A stretch of DNA of 64,000 nt, taken from NCBI GenBank assembly GCA_949130495.1, contig OX422214.1, positions 248,996,187 through 249,060,186 on the forward strand, read 5' to 3'. Within the stretch, counting starts at the first letter, position 1, and the number at the start of each line of letters is the position of its first letter. Origin of the DNA: Sambucus nigra. Taxonomy: Eukaryota; Streptophyta; Magnoliopsida; Dipsacales; Adoxaceae. Positions 23,241 to 35,465 of the stretch are shown piece by piece. The position numbers were made by a program, and so were the translations under genes. Below the pieces are notes generated by a model. That model was not told the origin of the DNA and did not search any database. It saw only the letters and a list, made by a program, of their open reading frames with translations.

Positions 23241-25268
23241 TGAAAAATGTTACTAAAGCGGTTTATTAAAAATAAACTATTTAAGTAACTCCGATCTATT
23301 TTTTTAAGAAACTCTTTTCGTAAAAACCAAACTATTTGAACACAAGATGTGTTTAACAAAACAGTATGTACGAGATCTATTCAAGAATTGAATAACAGGT
23401 TTATAAAGTAGTTTAAAAAACTTAAACTCAGCACAACCAAGAGTGAGATGAGGAGATGTAGAAAGAGTATGTTCACGATGTTTTTTACGTGGTAAAACCT
23501 CACCAATTGAGGAAACATCCACGACTCCCTCTACGGAGTAAAATGAAAAATCCACTAAAACAAATATATGAGTTACAAACTATATAACTAACATGCAAAC
23601 AACTCATACCTATATAAGTTTAGGAATGTACCCTCTGGTGTCCTTAAAACTTCTCTGCAATTCTGATTGTAGATGTAGTTCTCCCAGTTTGTTAACTTCT
23701 GATTTGTTCCAGCACTTTACGTCGACTCTTTGTTCACAAGATCTTATTACCAACACTTTTCGTGTTGTAGGGTGATAGTGTTTGTGGAAGTGCTTTCTAA
23801 CACATGCATGTACACACACACACACTTATTAAGTACAAACAGTCCTAACAAATTACAATAACACTATATGCTGTGATCTTTTCTTTTTCTTTCTTCTTAC
23901 AAAACATTTCACCTTATTTGACCTTTAAATCATTCCCAGAATCCACGGATACCTTGCTAGGAAGACAGACAAGGTCTTAATCAATCTCAGAATATAGAAA
24001 ATCTTTTCGAGATTGAAAACCTCCAAGTGATATTCCAAACTAGGTCAAAGGTTTAGTTTTACAAGAACTAGAAATAGAAAGCATTTATTGTTGATTTCAA
24101 AGTAAGCAAACGTTTTATAGAAAATAATCAACAATATATTTCTCAAGATGAGAAATAAAGAATGAAACTAAGTGTAATGTAACATGAATAACTCAGATCT
24201 GAAATTTCTATGAAATCAGAAAGTAGATCTGAGTAAACGTTTAAGTTGAAAACAAGATCTAACGAACAAGAGGTTACAGCAACAAAAACTCAACTCAAAC
24301 TCTCAAACTCTCAAGAACACTCAGAGTAGTGTTTTGAATATGAAGGTGTTTTGAAGAAGTGTTTGAGTTTAGTTGGAAGAGGTTTAGACGAACAGGGTTA
24401 GGGTTTCTAACTCTCTCTGTTCTCTCTGTTTTCTCTCTTCTCTCTCTTCTCTCTTCTCTCTTCTCTCTCTTCTCTCTCTACCCTCTCAATTTCTCAGAGG
24501 AAATGAAAATGGCAAAAGTCTTCGAAGTCTGAGAATAGGGTCCCTTTTATAGGGTGAAGAGAAGGTTCGAGAGGTTGGCTCAAAACCAAGGGCCAGGATT
24601 AAGTCAAGTCAAATTGACTTAGATCGAAGGGTTCTAATAAAGCGGTGCTTAAACGAATCCTGATTGGTTTAGAAAGTTGTATTGGGATTCACCAAGACAA
24701 CATGCAGATCGTCGATAGCTAATGATCCAAGGGCTAAGAACAAACGCGTTTTTAACTCAGTAAATAAACACAGTTACAGCCAATCAGATGAAGACAGGTG
24801 TTGGATGATAACAGGATATAAAACGTGCGTCTAAAACTAATTAAAACCACACCCCAAAGTTTACTCCGCTTTCGAATTCTACCCAAGGTAACATAAGGTC
24901 AATAAATCCAACAAATTATATTTACAAATTTACCACAAAAACTTTTAAAACAAATTTTAATTAAGAAAACCTTATTTTAAAAATGTTTAAAAAATCCAAA
25001 AAAATTATTAAAATTCGAATTTAGGGATTTAAACACACTCAACATATGTACACACATTATTATGCAGTATGATATGCAATAAATGAATTCTACTGTGTGT
25101 GAGTGTTGGCAATAGGTTCTTGATCACTACAAGATAGAGAGATGAAGTAGCAAACCAACTTCTGAGGTTCTTTGGATTCTAGGGAGGACATAATTTTGTC
25201 ACAATTTCCAAACTAGATAAGCACTTATACAATATAGACTCAAGTGAGTCAAAAGTATAAGGGCTTCA
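23241..25268 (-). repeat. 3' LTR of the copia element
   Basis: 2028 bp, starting TGAAGCCC and ending CATTTTTCA on the minus strand. Contains a CT-rich microsatellite at about 24411-24480 (CTCTCTT units). Nearly identical to 31168-33185. Confidence 0.95.
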
Positions 25269-25282
25269 ATCTCCCCCTTTGG
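25269..25282 (-). other. Polypurine tract of the copia element
   Basis: CCAAAGGGGGAGAT on the minus strand, touching the LTR start. Confidence 0.9.
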
Positions 25283-25584
25283 AAATATGAGATAAAATCT
25301 CCTTTGAGTCATCTTGGACTCGTAGGGAAACAAGAAAATAAGAAAAACTTATTCCTATGAAAATTTTATCTACCCAATACCTAGAAATCAAAAAATACAT
25401 AACTTAACTAAGTACATTTGAATACCCTATTACAACTGTTGAGAGTAACTGTATAATAAGAACCTACAATAAATCACTAAGATCAAGCTGTTTAGCATAT
25501 GTAAGAATTGAATAGACTCAAATTTCTCCCCCATTTTATCTCAAATGGACAAAGGGAAAAAAACTTGGATAAACAGCAAAATGA
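25283..25584 (-). other. Copia 3' untranslated part
   Basis: About 300 bp between RNase H and the polypurine tract, with a second purine run (GAGATAAAATGGGGGAGAAA, minus strand) at about 25522-25541, like the multiple polypurine tracts of Sireviruses. Confidence 0.6.
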
Positions 25585-26025
25585 TTAGTCAGCATAAACC
25601 ATACCAATAGATTTTCGTAATGAAATGAATCTATTATAATCTAGAGGTTTGGTAAATATATCTGCGAGTTGTAGATCAGTAGGAAGATAATTGATTTCTA
25701 ATTCCTTAGATTCAACCAATTCGCGTATAAAATGATGTCTTATTTTAATATGCTTTGTTCGCGAGTGTTGAACAGGGTTTTTAGCAATATTAATTTCACT
25801 TTGATTATCACAATAGAGATGCAATTGGTTTTCTTGAATACCATAACCACTTAGCATTTGTTTAAGCCACATTAATTGAGCACAACAGCTGCCAGCGGCT
25901 ATGTATTCAGATTCAGTTGTTGAGAGTGATGTGCAGTTTTGTTTTTTACTACTCCATCCTACCAAGTTATTACCTATATAATAACATGCTCCTGATGTGC
26001 TTTTACTATCATCAGTACACCCAGC
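25585..26025 (-). pseudogene. Copia RNase H
   Basis: Acidic-site motifs STTESEYIAAGSCCAQ, LYCDNQSEINIAKNP and the C-terminal RTKHIKIRHHFIREL with DIFTKPL are the standard copia RNase H set. It is in the same frame as RT but separated by a TGA (26023-26025) at the place where copia elements have Trp in the DADWAG motif. It ends at a natural stop. Confidence 0.92.
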
Positions 26026-27069
26026 TCAGTCAGCATCAGTGTACCCAATTATAGTGCTTGGTGTGTCATTAGTGTACCAAAGTCCTAGATTTAGAGTGCC
26101 TTTTACATATTTAATGATACGTTTAACAGCATTCAAGTGTCTCTCTTTAGGGTTACTTTGATATCGAGCACATACACACACAGCATACATAATATCAGGG
26201 CGCGAGGCAGTAAGATATAGTAAGGTGCCTATCATACTACGATACTGAGTAGGATCTACAGATTTTCCATTTTCATCTTTGAAAAGTTTTAACATAGTAC
26301 TCATGGGCGTTTTAGCATCTTTAGCACTCTCGAGGCTGAATTTATTTACTATCTCTAAAGCGTACTTGGATTGCGATACAAATAATCCTTCTAAATTTTG
26401 TTTGACTTGAAGGCCTAAGAAGAATTGTAGCTCCCCCATAAGGGACATTTGAAATTCCTTATGCATAGTTTCAGAGAAGGATTTGACTTCTGAGGGAGAA
26501 GTTGATCCAAATATAATATCGTCAACATAAACTTGAGCAATAGTGATGTGTTTGTCAAAATGTTTGACAAAAAGAGTTTGGTCATTTCCACCTCTTTTAA
26601 AACCTTTATCTAAAAGAAAACTGGAAAGACGCTCATACCAAGCTCTAGGAGCTTGTTTAAGGCCATACAAAGCCTTTTTCAGACGAAATACATGATTTGG
26701 ATGCTTAGGGTCAATGAACCCTTTAGGTTGTTCTACATAGGTTTCTTCAGCCAGTATTCCATTAAGGAACGCAGATTTGACATCCATTTGGTACAGTGTA
26801 AAGTGCATGTGGCAAGCTATAGCAAAAAGCAGACGAACAGATTCTAAACGAGTAACAGGGGCAAATGTCTCGTTAAAATGTATTCCTTCTATTTGAGAGT
26901 ATCCTTGAGCAACTAATCTAGCTTTATTTCTAATTATTATCCCATTTTCATCAGTCTTATTTTTGAAAATCCAACGTGTGCCAACAACCTTTTTGTGATC
27001 AGGACGTGGAACAAGATACCAAACATCATGAATGACAAATTGTAAGAGTTCTTCCTGCATAGCAGAAAT
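26026..27069 (-). pseudogene. Copia reverse transcriptase
   Basis: One open stretch of 344 codons. Motifs in order: VVGTRWIFKNKTDENG, RLVAQGYSQIEG, FAPVTRLESVRLL, QMDVKSAFLNG, GLKQAPRAWY, the catalytic VYVDDIIFGST (YVDD at 26518-26529, intact), LGLQVKQ and YRSMIGTLLYLTASRPDI. The beginning is cut from the upstream frame by a TAG at 27070-27072, at a Trp position of the family. The RT itself shows no catalytic change, in contrast to the Ty3 element next door. Confidence 0.93.
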
Positions 27070-27480
27070 CTAGTCAGAGTCATTCAATGCCTCATTTACA
27101 TTCTTTGGCTCCACAAAGGAAACAAAACATGCATATTGTGCATAGTTTCTAAGTTGGGATCTTGTACGCACTGGCTCACTAGGGTTACCAACTACGTTAT
27201 TTATGGGATGATCTTTTGAAACCCAGTTAGGTACCTCAGGTGTCTCAATAGGTAATGAATTATCCATTGTAGAGGGGTCATTTTCTAAAATATTTGTAGA
27301 CTCTTCCTCAATAGTAAATTCACCAGTCTTGCTTTCTACAATAGTGTCACTAACAATTACATTTATGGATTCCATCAAAGTTTTAGTGCGAAGATTATAC
27401 ACTCGATAAGCTCTACTGTTAGGCGAATATCCTAGAAATATAGCTTTATCTCCTCGGCTCTCAAATTTGAACAAGTGCTC
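27070..27480 (-). pseudogene. Copia integrase C-terminus and linker to RT
   Basis: Begins with FKFESRGDKAIFLGYSPNSR, the typical end of copia integrase, then YRVYNLRTKTLMESINVIV and an acidic, poorly conserved linker. The frame differs from the catalytic core upstream, so a frameshift lies between about 27480 and 27600. Confidence 0.85.
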
Positions 27481-28322
27481 CCTATCTTTGCATACATAAC
27501 AAGTACTGCCAAAGGTTCTAAGATATTTGAGATTAGGCTTTTTATTGTACCAAAGTTCATAGGGGGTTTGTTTGGAATTCTTTCTAAGATAGGCCTATTT
27601 ATAATGTGACAAGTAGTTCGAATAGACTCTACCCAAAAATATTTAGGTAAGTTCTTGGCATGTAACATGACACGTGCCATCTCCTGAAGGGTACGATTCT
27701 TTCTCTCTGTAATACCATTCTGTTGAGGGGTCTTAGGAGCACTGAACTCGTGTTTATAACCATTATAGTCACAGTATTCTATAATACCAGTGTCTTTGAA
27801 TTCACCACCTCTATCACTACGAATTCTATTCACTTGAGTATCCTTCTCATTTTTAATCCTAAGAAGAATTTTTAGGAAGGTTTAGAATGTTTCATACTTT
27901 TATTTTAAGAAGGCTACCCAGGTAAATCTAGTGAAGTCATCAACCATAACTAGGATGTAACTGTGTCCACAAAGACTAACAGTGTGGAAGGGACCCATTA
28001 GGTCCATATGGATGAGTTCTAAGGGATTAGAGGTAAGAATATCTTTGACTTTCTTATGAGGTGCCTTAACAATTTTACCTTCTTGACAGGAACCACAGAT
28101 AAGATTGGGTATAAGTTTGATTTTATGAACTCCTCTAACTATTTCCTGAGAGGTCAGTCTACTAAGGTTATCGTAATTTATATGACCCATTCGGTTATGC
28201 CATATCTCATTGTCATCCATTCTGGCAACATTACAGATTTCAGAATTGTTCATGACAGTGTAGCAATTGTCAGGAGTTCTGAATCCAGTAATTATGCATT
28301 CACCTTTTTCATTTAAAATTTT
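27432..28322 (-). pseudogene. Copia integrase, zinc-binding and catalytic core
   Basis: The zinc-binding domain has WHNRMGH and CGSCQEGK (HHCC). The core follows: Asp in IHMDLMGPF, RIRSDRGGEF, and Glu in PQQNGITERKNRTLQEM, the DDE triad. The two open parts, 27900-28253 and 27432-27833, share a frame and are separated by two stops at about 27845-27900. A frameshift follows near 27480-27600. Confidence 0.92.
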
Positions 28323-28703
28323 TCAATTGTTCTTTGAAAAGGTAACAGTATGATCTGAGTCACAAAATTGCGATATGCTAAGTAGATTTGCCTTAAGACC
28401 TTTAACTAGAAGAACATCTTGAAGAATAGGAAGCCCATCTTCTTGGAGAGTTCCTTTGCCTATGATTTGAGATGAAACTCCATCACCAAAAATGACTTTA
28501 CCACTAGCAAAGCTGGTTTTGTTTAAAAGTTTAGTTTCATCACCAGTCATATGCTTAGAACATCCAGATTCTAAATACCAACCAGATGATGTGTGTTCAG
28601 CTTTTAAAGCGGTAACAATAACATTACACTTCATCTGAGGTAATAGATCGTCTTTTCTAACCCAAATTGCCTTAGTTTTCATCTTGCGCTTATTAGCTCT
28701 CAA
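28323..28703 (-). pseudogene. Copia aspartic protease, active-site Asp changed
   Basis: The motif reads WYLESGCSKHMTGD at about 28540-28585; copia proteases have DSG here, so the catalytic Asp is Glu (codon at 28569-28571). Downstream VIFGDGVSSQIIGKG and LPILQDVLLVKGLKANLLSI are typical. A TGA ends this stretch at 28323, before integrase in the same frame. Confidence 0.9.
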
Positions 28704-31110
28704 TTGATAAAATTTACGAGCTTTGTATTTTTGGTGAAAAACATTTTGCGCATGATTTTGAATTTTGTGAAAGACTTGAGCATTTGTTTTAGGAAAGTGC
28801 TTAGGATTCCTTCTAGTAAATGTTCTTTTAGGTTATGTCTTTCTCTTTCTATAATTAGAGTTTCTATCTGGCTGTCTAGGAAGTATATAATTGTTGCGGC
28901 TCCTCCTAGAATAGTTAAAGTTTTGATAGATATAAGGATTATAGGTAGGTTTAACGAGTCTCCTAGCATAACAATCATCAAAAGAGTGACCATATGTGTC
29001 GCAGTAGGAGCAATAAAGATTGCTCAGAATTGGGGTCTCCTTAGGAAAGTCTCTAAACAAAGGTTTTGAAGAGTTTTGAGGCTGAACTCTATTCCTAGGT
29101 GTGACAGTTTTGAATGCAGACTCACTCTTCCAAATAGAAGGGCAGACGTATTTAGCCTTAGGTGAACTTTCATGTTTAGAGCAACTTGATTCCCCAATGT
29201 TAAAATTTTGATTTTTTGAATCAAACTCAGTTTTTAGAGAATGAAAGTCTTGGCATATTTCAATAGGTCTTTTGCCTCCTGACACAAACTTGATAGTATT
29301 TTGTTTGTGTTTTCAAATTGGGGCAAAACCCTATTCCAGTTCGATCATCAGAATTGGTTTTTGATTCAGCAACAAATTCATCAAAACATTTTGAATTATT
29401 TTCAAATTTTGTAAATTTTTTGAAAACAGTTGTTGTCTTTTCTTTAGTTTGCTCCAATTCTAACAATGTCCCTTTGTATTTTTTCTCCAGAGTTTCATTT
29501 GTTTCTTTTAAATTTCTGAGTTTTTCATCAAACATTTTGATTTCGCTTTTATGAGTCAAACATTGGGTAGTATACTCTTCAGCATTTAGTTTAACCATTA
29601 GGCTTAGATCTTCTAACTTCTTAGTGAGATCTTTCACAATCTTTTCTAGTCTAGTGCTTTTCTTGAGAGTTTTAGCATAAAGTGTGTGAATGTCAGGGAG
29701 GTCTTCATTGTCCGAGTCACTAAGTGTGGTGTGTGGAGTGACCCCTAAAGATTCATTTGTTAAACTCACACACCCATTGATATCGTCATTATCGCTATCC
29801 CTTTGACTCACACACCCCGAGGTAGAACATGCAACATTCTCAGTAATCAAAGCATCTAAATCAGTATAAATATGATTATCAATAGTAGGAGTAGAGTTAC
29901 TAGAAGCATTCTCATACACAGGCATAAGCACATTATCAATATATATGATCTTGGCAAAGAAAGGCATGCAAGGATCAAAAACATCAGATGACTCAGGTTC
30001 CTCCTTTTCAGAATCACTTGAATCATCCCATGTTTTGCAAATGTTAGCTCCAGTGTGTTTGTTTTGAGTGTTCAAGTTAACTCTACAGTCTTGTGCAATG
30101 TGCCCCAGTTTACCACATCTATAGCATTCAGTCTTCTTAAGATCTCTATTAGGTCTAATGTGAGAGTCCTTGTGATTTTTGTCATGGTTTTTCTCATGAG
30201 GCCTGTGATTAGAGGAAGTTGGATAATTTGAATTGCCTTGTTTATTTGCTACTTTGTTTCTAAACTTAATAATTTTTAAACTGTTTAGTAATTAAGGCAA
30301 TTTGATTGTCCAAACTCTCTATATTGCATTCCTCATCAGAATCATAAGTGGGGAATATAAGTTCAGGCTTAGTTAACTTAGACGAGAAGCTCAGATTGGA
30401 ACTAGTCTGTTTCCTATGGGTTTGAGTCAATTGTTTCTTAAATTCTAGTTCCATTTCCACAGTTCTTAGTTTACTACTGAGTAATTCAGGAGTGAGATTT
30501 TGATCACACATTTCGTCAATAGCATATCTTTTGTTATCAAATTTCTATGGTAATGATCTTAGAATTTTAGATACAATTTCATGTCTGTCATAAGTCACCC
30601 CATTAGCATGCAGTTTGGTCACAATATCAGTCAAGTTCATATAGAAGTCATCAAATGACTCGGTCTCAGACATAATTAAGGAGTTATACTGCTGAATAAG
30701 CATTTGGGTTTTAGCAGCCTTAACTATGGTGTCTCCTTCATGAGAAGTAACCAAGGTGTCCCAAGCTTCCTTAGAAGTGGTACAGGATGAGATTATTTTT
30801 AACTCATGTTCATTTATGGACATAAATATGGCATTCTTTCCTTTATTATTATTTCGAGAAACTTGTTTCTCTTCTTGAGTGAACTCACTTACAGCTTTCT
30901 TAACCCTCTCATTACTTCCTTCGTTGGCTGGTTTAGTAGGAAAAGTGTAACCATTTTCAACTATGTCCCAGACATCATCTCCCAGAGTTCCTTGAATGAA
31001 GTCAATCATCCTTACTTTCCAGTAAGCAAAATTGGTTCCATCAAAGATTGGAGGTCTCGTCAAGTTACCAAATCTTTCATTTTTCTCGTCCGTATTTGAA
31101 AATCAAAAAA
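28704..31110 (-). pseudogene. gag: Sirevirus-type gag, broken
   Basis: From high to low coordinates: a gag core opening with TRPPIFDGTNFAYWKVRM (near 31063) and SCTTSKEAWDTL; stop at about 30543; basic linker; zinc knuckle 1 CYRCGKLGHIAQDC (30085-30126); acidic region; a coiled coil rich in Glu/Lys/Leu at about 29400-29660; zinc knuckle 2 CSYCDTYGHSFDDC (about 28960-29010); then a basic stretch to protease. A frameshift lies near 30280 and another near 29280, and a TAA near 28833. No clear ATG precedes the core: the in-frame upstream stretch meets a stop near 31105 first, so the start may be lost. Gag of this size with two knuckles is the main reason for the Sirevirus call. Confidence 0.87.
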
Positions 31111-31153
31111 CAATTTCAGAAACACAGGATCTATTTTGAAAGCAGTTTACCAA

Positions 31154-31165
31154 GCTCTGATACCA
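31154..31165 (-). other. Primer-binding site of the copia element
   Basis: TGGTATCAGAGC on the minus strand, two bases from the LTR end; initiator tRNA-Met type. Confidence 0.95.
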
Positions 31166-31167
31166 AT

Positions 31168-33185
31168 TGAAAAATGTTACTAAATCCGTTTATTAAAAAT
31201 AAACTATTTAAGTAACTCCGATCTAGTTTTTTAAGAAAATATTTTCGTAAAAACCAAATTATTTGAACATAAGATGTGTTTAACAAAACAGTATGTACGA
31301 GATCTATTCAAGAATTGAATAACAGGTTTATAAAGTAGTTTAAAAAACTTAAACTCAGCACAACCAAGAGTGAGATGAGGAGATGTAGAAAGAGTATGTT
31401 CACGATGTTTTTTACGTGGTAAAACCTCACCAATTGAGGAAACATCCACGACTCCCTCTACGGAGTAAAATGAAAAATCCACTAAAACAAATATATGAGT
31501 TACAAACTATATAACTAACATGCAAACAACTCAGACCTATATAAGTTTAGGAATGTACCCTCTGGTGTCCTTAAAACTTCTCTGCAGATCTGATTGTAGA
31601 TGTAGTTCTCCCAGTTTGTTAACTTCTGATTTGTTCCAGCACTTTACGTCGACTCTTTGTTCACAAGATCTTATTACCAACACTTTACGTGTTGTAGGGT
31701 GATAGTGTTTATGGAAGTGCTTTTTAAGACATGCATGCACACACACACATTTATTAAGTACAAACAGTCCTAACAAATTACAATAACACTATATGCTGTG
31801 ATCTTTTCTTTTTCTTTCTTCTTACAAAACTTTTCACCTTATTTGACCTTTAAATCATTCCCAGAATCCACGGATACCTTGCTAGGAAGACAGACAAGGT
31901 CTTAATCAATCTCAGAATATAGAAAATCTTTTCGAGATTGAAAACCTCCAAGTGAGATTCCAAACTAGGTCAAAGGTTTAGTTTTACAAGAACTAGAAAT
32001 AGAAAGCATTTATTGTTGATTTCAAAATAAGCAAACGTTTTATAGAAAATAATCAACAATATATTTCTCAAGATGAGAAATAAAGAATGACACTAAGTGT
32101 AATGTAACATGAATAACTCAGATCTGAAATTTCTATGAAATCAGAAAGTAGATCTGAGTAAATGTTTAAGTTGAAAACAAGATCTAACGAATAAGAGGTT
32201 ACAGCAACAAAAACTCAACTCAAACTCTCAAACTCTCAAGAACACTCAGAGTAGTGTTTTGAATATGAAGGTGTTTTGAAGAAGTGTTTGAGTTTAGTTG
32301 GAAGAGGTTTAGACGAACAGGGTTAGGGTTTCTAACTCTCTCTCTTCTCTCTGTTTTCTCTCTTCTCTCTCTTCTCTCTTCTCTCTCTTCTCTCTCTACT
32401 CTCTCAATTTCTCAGAGGAAATGAAAATGGCAAAAGTCTTCGAAGTCTGAGAATAGGGTCCCTTTTATAGGGTGAAGAGAAGGTTTGAGAGGCTGGCTCA
32501 AAACCAAGGGCCAGGATTAAGTCAAGTCAAATTGACTTAGATCGAAGGGTTCTAATAAAGCGGTGCTTAAACGAATCCTGATTGGTTTAGAAAGTTGTAC
32601 TGGGATTCACCAAGACAACATGCAGATTGTCGATAGCTAATGATCCAAGGGCTAGGAACAAACGCGTTTTTACTCATTAAACAAACACAGTTACAGCCAA
32701 TCAGATGAAGACAGGTGTTGGATGATAACAGTATATAAAACGCGCGTCTAAAACTAATTAAAACCACACCCCAAAGTTTACTCCGCTTTCTGATTCTACC
32801 CAAGGTAACATAAGGTCAATAAATCCAACAAATTATATTTACAAATTGACCACAAAAACTTTTAAAACAAATTTTAATTAAGAAAACCTTATTTTAAAAA
32901 TGTTTAAAAAATTCCAAAAAATTATTAAAATTCCAATTTAAGGATTTAAACACACCCAACATATGTACACACATTATTATGCAGTAGGATATGCAATAAA
33001 TGAATTCTACTGTGTGTGAGCGTTGGCAATAGGTTCTTGATCACTACAAGATAGAGAGATGAAGTAGCAAACCAACTTCTGAGGTTCTTTGGATTCTAGG
33101 GAGGACATAATTTTGTCACAATTTTCAAACTAGATGAGCACTTATACAATATAGACTCAAGTGAGTCAAAAGTATAAGGGCTTCA
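31168..33185 (-). repeat. 5' LTR of the copia element
   Basis: 2018 bp, pairs with 23241-25268. Followed on the right by GCACA, the altered target duplication, and then by gag of the older element. Confidence 0.95.
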
Positions 33186-33190
33186 GCACA

Positions 33191-33538
33191 CATGCACGAG
33201 TTCATACGGATGTTTGACTTCTCTTGCATATTTGAATTTGGTGAGGCGTTCTTATCTCAATCTTGTCATCAATGCGTAAGTAGACTTAAGGAGAAGTATG
33301 CCACATTAAACATGTAAGCTCAAAAACAAAAACCGAAATTTTTTTGGCTTTTCAAACATATTTTGACTCACATAAAATCAAAATCTTTTTGGGTTTTCAA
33401 AAATTTTCTCAAAAACAAAATCTTTTTGTATTTTACAAATAAAACTCAATATAATACAAAGAGATAAACATGTCATAATACTAGCAATGAATATATCATG
33501 AAGCAAACTAGCATATGATAAACATGGTAACATTAGCA
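33191..33538 (-). other. Gag-only element, downstream of gag stop
   Basis: About 350 bp after the gag stop on the minus strand. No protease or RT motif is seen where an autonomous Sirevirus would continue into pol. Confidence 0.65.
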
Positions 33539-35404
33539 TCATTTAGATTTAGCATGGGAAGAATTAAGTGCAACCAACCGGGAATCATGAAGTTTTATTC
33601 CTAAAGCTACTAAATTCGATTTCCTAACCCAAGTAGGTGTAAAACGACACATGGGGGTTTGGGGAACCGGGGCAACTTTATTCCTAAACTTCCTAGGAGC
33701 TTGTCTAAGGTCGTAACAATAACGCCTGAGGTGGCCTTTCCTACCACAAAACGTGCAAGTGTAGCGATGATGGGAATGATTACCTATATGTGAACCTTTT
33801 CTAACCTTCCTAGTGTTTCTCACACGTGCAGGGGGAATGGGAACAACTCTCTCATCAAAACCTATACCTCCCCTATCTCCCTTTATTTGGACGGTGCCTA
33901 AGATCTTATCTAACTTCTCCGGCCTAGACTCCAAATCAAACTTAACTCTAGACGAGTCTCTCAAACTCTTCTCCAACTCTCTAATCCTAGACTCGAGAAA
34001 ATGCCTACACTCCTCAAACTCTAAAATCCCCTTTTTCAAAGACTCCATCAAACCACGGAGATTATCTCTCTCACCCTCGACACACTCTAATTTCTCCCGA
34101 AGAGTCTTCTCTCATGCCCTAAGATCCTTAATCAAACTATCATTATTTTCTATGGCATACTCATTCAACTTAGCTTGCAATTTTGCATTTTCCTTTTTCA
34201 CTTTCACCGTCTCGGCATACAACACATTAAATGCAACTTGCAACTCTTTCACGTCTACTTCCTCCTCTTCACTCTTTTCCCCCTCACTAACATGGTATTT
34301 ACTCAAAATCTCCTCAAAAGTGTCATTCACATGAGAATCGTTGTCGCTCACATGACATGCTATAAACGCAACGAAGTTAAGCTCAATGGGGGAACTCTCT
34401 ACCTCTTCCGGATCACTATCACTTAAGGTGGCACTATATGAAATGGGTTGCTTGCCCTCTTTCTTAAGTCTAGTGGAACACTCATTAACTTTGTGATCGT
34501 ACCCCTCACACCCAAAACACTTATCCGACTCATTTATCTTAGGCTTCTCAAACTTATCCTTAGAGGTGGAATCTACTTTGTTGTTCTTGAATTTTTCAAA
34601 TTTCTTGGCATCTTTCGATTGCTTTTGAAACTTAATAAATTTTTTAAGTTTCTTTGCCAACAAAGCAACATCCTCAAAATCGGAATTGGAATCGGAATCC
34701 GAAACTTTAATTTCCTCCGTTTGGGTTTTCAAAGCAATACCATTTTCTTTCTTAAGCACTGGCTTGGACGTAATCATGTCGATTTCATAGGTTTGTAAGT
34801 CACCTACAATCTCTTCTAGTTTCGTCGACTCTAACTTACCCAAGGAGTTTAAAATAGTCACTTTCGCATCAAACCTACTAGGCAATGACCTAAGGATGTT
34901 CTTAATGACACGGTTATCAGGAATTTTCTCACCTAGGTTAAATGAAGAGTTGACAATATTGGACAACCTAGCATAAAACTCACCAAAAGTATCACTCTCT
35001 AACATCCTAGTGGTATCAAACTGTGCAGTGAGATTTTGAAGTTTCGATGCCCTAACCATGCTAGTGCCCTCGTGAGTGAGTGCCAAAATATCCCAAGCCT
35101 CTTTTGATGTTTCACAAGTCATAATTCTATTATATTCTTCCGGTGTGACATGTGAAGAAATAACGTGCAAACCCTTAGAATTATATTGTGAAAGTCTATG
35201 TTCAGTTTCGATCCATGACTCGACCGGATTTAAACTGGTGACCTCACCTATAACAGTGACAGGGGGTGTCCAACCTTTCCCAACTGCTAGCCATACAAGC
35301 TCATCAATGGATATTAATGTACTTTTCAATCTCATCTTCCAATAAGTGTAATTAGTGCCATCAAAAATAGGAGTTAGAAAAAATTCGTTATTTCAAAAAT
35401 TCAT
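33539..35404 (-). pseudogene. gag: Gag of the short-LTR gag-only element
   Basis: A single frame of 622 codons with an ATG at 35402-35404, a TGA four codons later (also present in the duplicated copy at 36660), and one TGA at 34112-34114; otherwise open. The N-terminal core has TPIFDGTNYTYWKMRL, TCETSKEAWDILALTHEG and ILRSLPSRFD. A charged region is followed by knuckle CFGCEGYDHKVNEC, a Glu/Lys coiled coil (about residues 370-500), and a second knuckle CTFCGRKGHLRRYC. This is Sirevirus-type Gag and would build particles. Both nonsense codons are TGA; the 34112 one follows an Arg-Ala pair where an Arg CGA codon may have changed. It stops cleanly with no pol after it. Confidence 0.82.
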
Positions 35405-35450
35405 CTTTGAAAACACACGGGATCACAAAACCAATAAATTATGTTTTCTA

Positions 35451-35462
35451 GCTCTGATAACA
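35451..35462 (-). other. Primer-binding site of the gag-only element, one base changed
   Basis: TGTTATCAGAGC on the minus strand, differing at one base from the TGGTATCAGAGC of the other elements; three bases separate it from the LTR. Confidence 0.8.
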
Positions 35463-35465
35463 ATG

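Larger units (their letters stand above)
23241..33185 (-). mobile_element. Ty1/copia retrotransposon, Sirevirus type, complete but inactive
   Basis: Minus-strand element of 9.9 kb: LTRs 23241-25268 and 31168-33185, primer site, a long gag with two zinc knuckles and a coiled coil, then protease, integrase, RT and RNase H in copia order, and a polypurine tract. The flanks TCACA (23236-23240) and GCACA (33186-33190) agree in four of five positions, a target duplication with one later change. The large gag with two CCHC knuckles fits the Sirevirus (SIRE/Maximus) group; no env-like gene was seen between RNase H and the polypurine tract. The polyprotein has several stops and about three frameshifts. 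LTRs differ by about 2% over the first 600 bases by eye. Confidence 0.92.

Noticed and set aside
23610..23825. Small frames repeated in both copia LTRs (also 31537-31776 and 23304-23555)
   Set aside because: They lie in the LTR and show no known motif; their conservation follows from LTR identity.
24411..24480. CT-rich repeats that might be taken for a CRISPR-like array
   Set aside because: No regular spacer pattern; simple CTCTCTT microsatellite in a plant LTR, with a second copy in the other LTR.
23236..33190. Treating unequal flanks TCACA/GCACA as evidence of recombination between copia elements
   Set aside because: Four of five bases agree and the LTRs are highly similar; a single later change is simpler.
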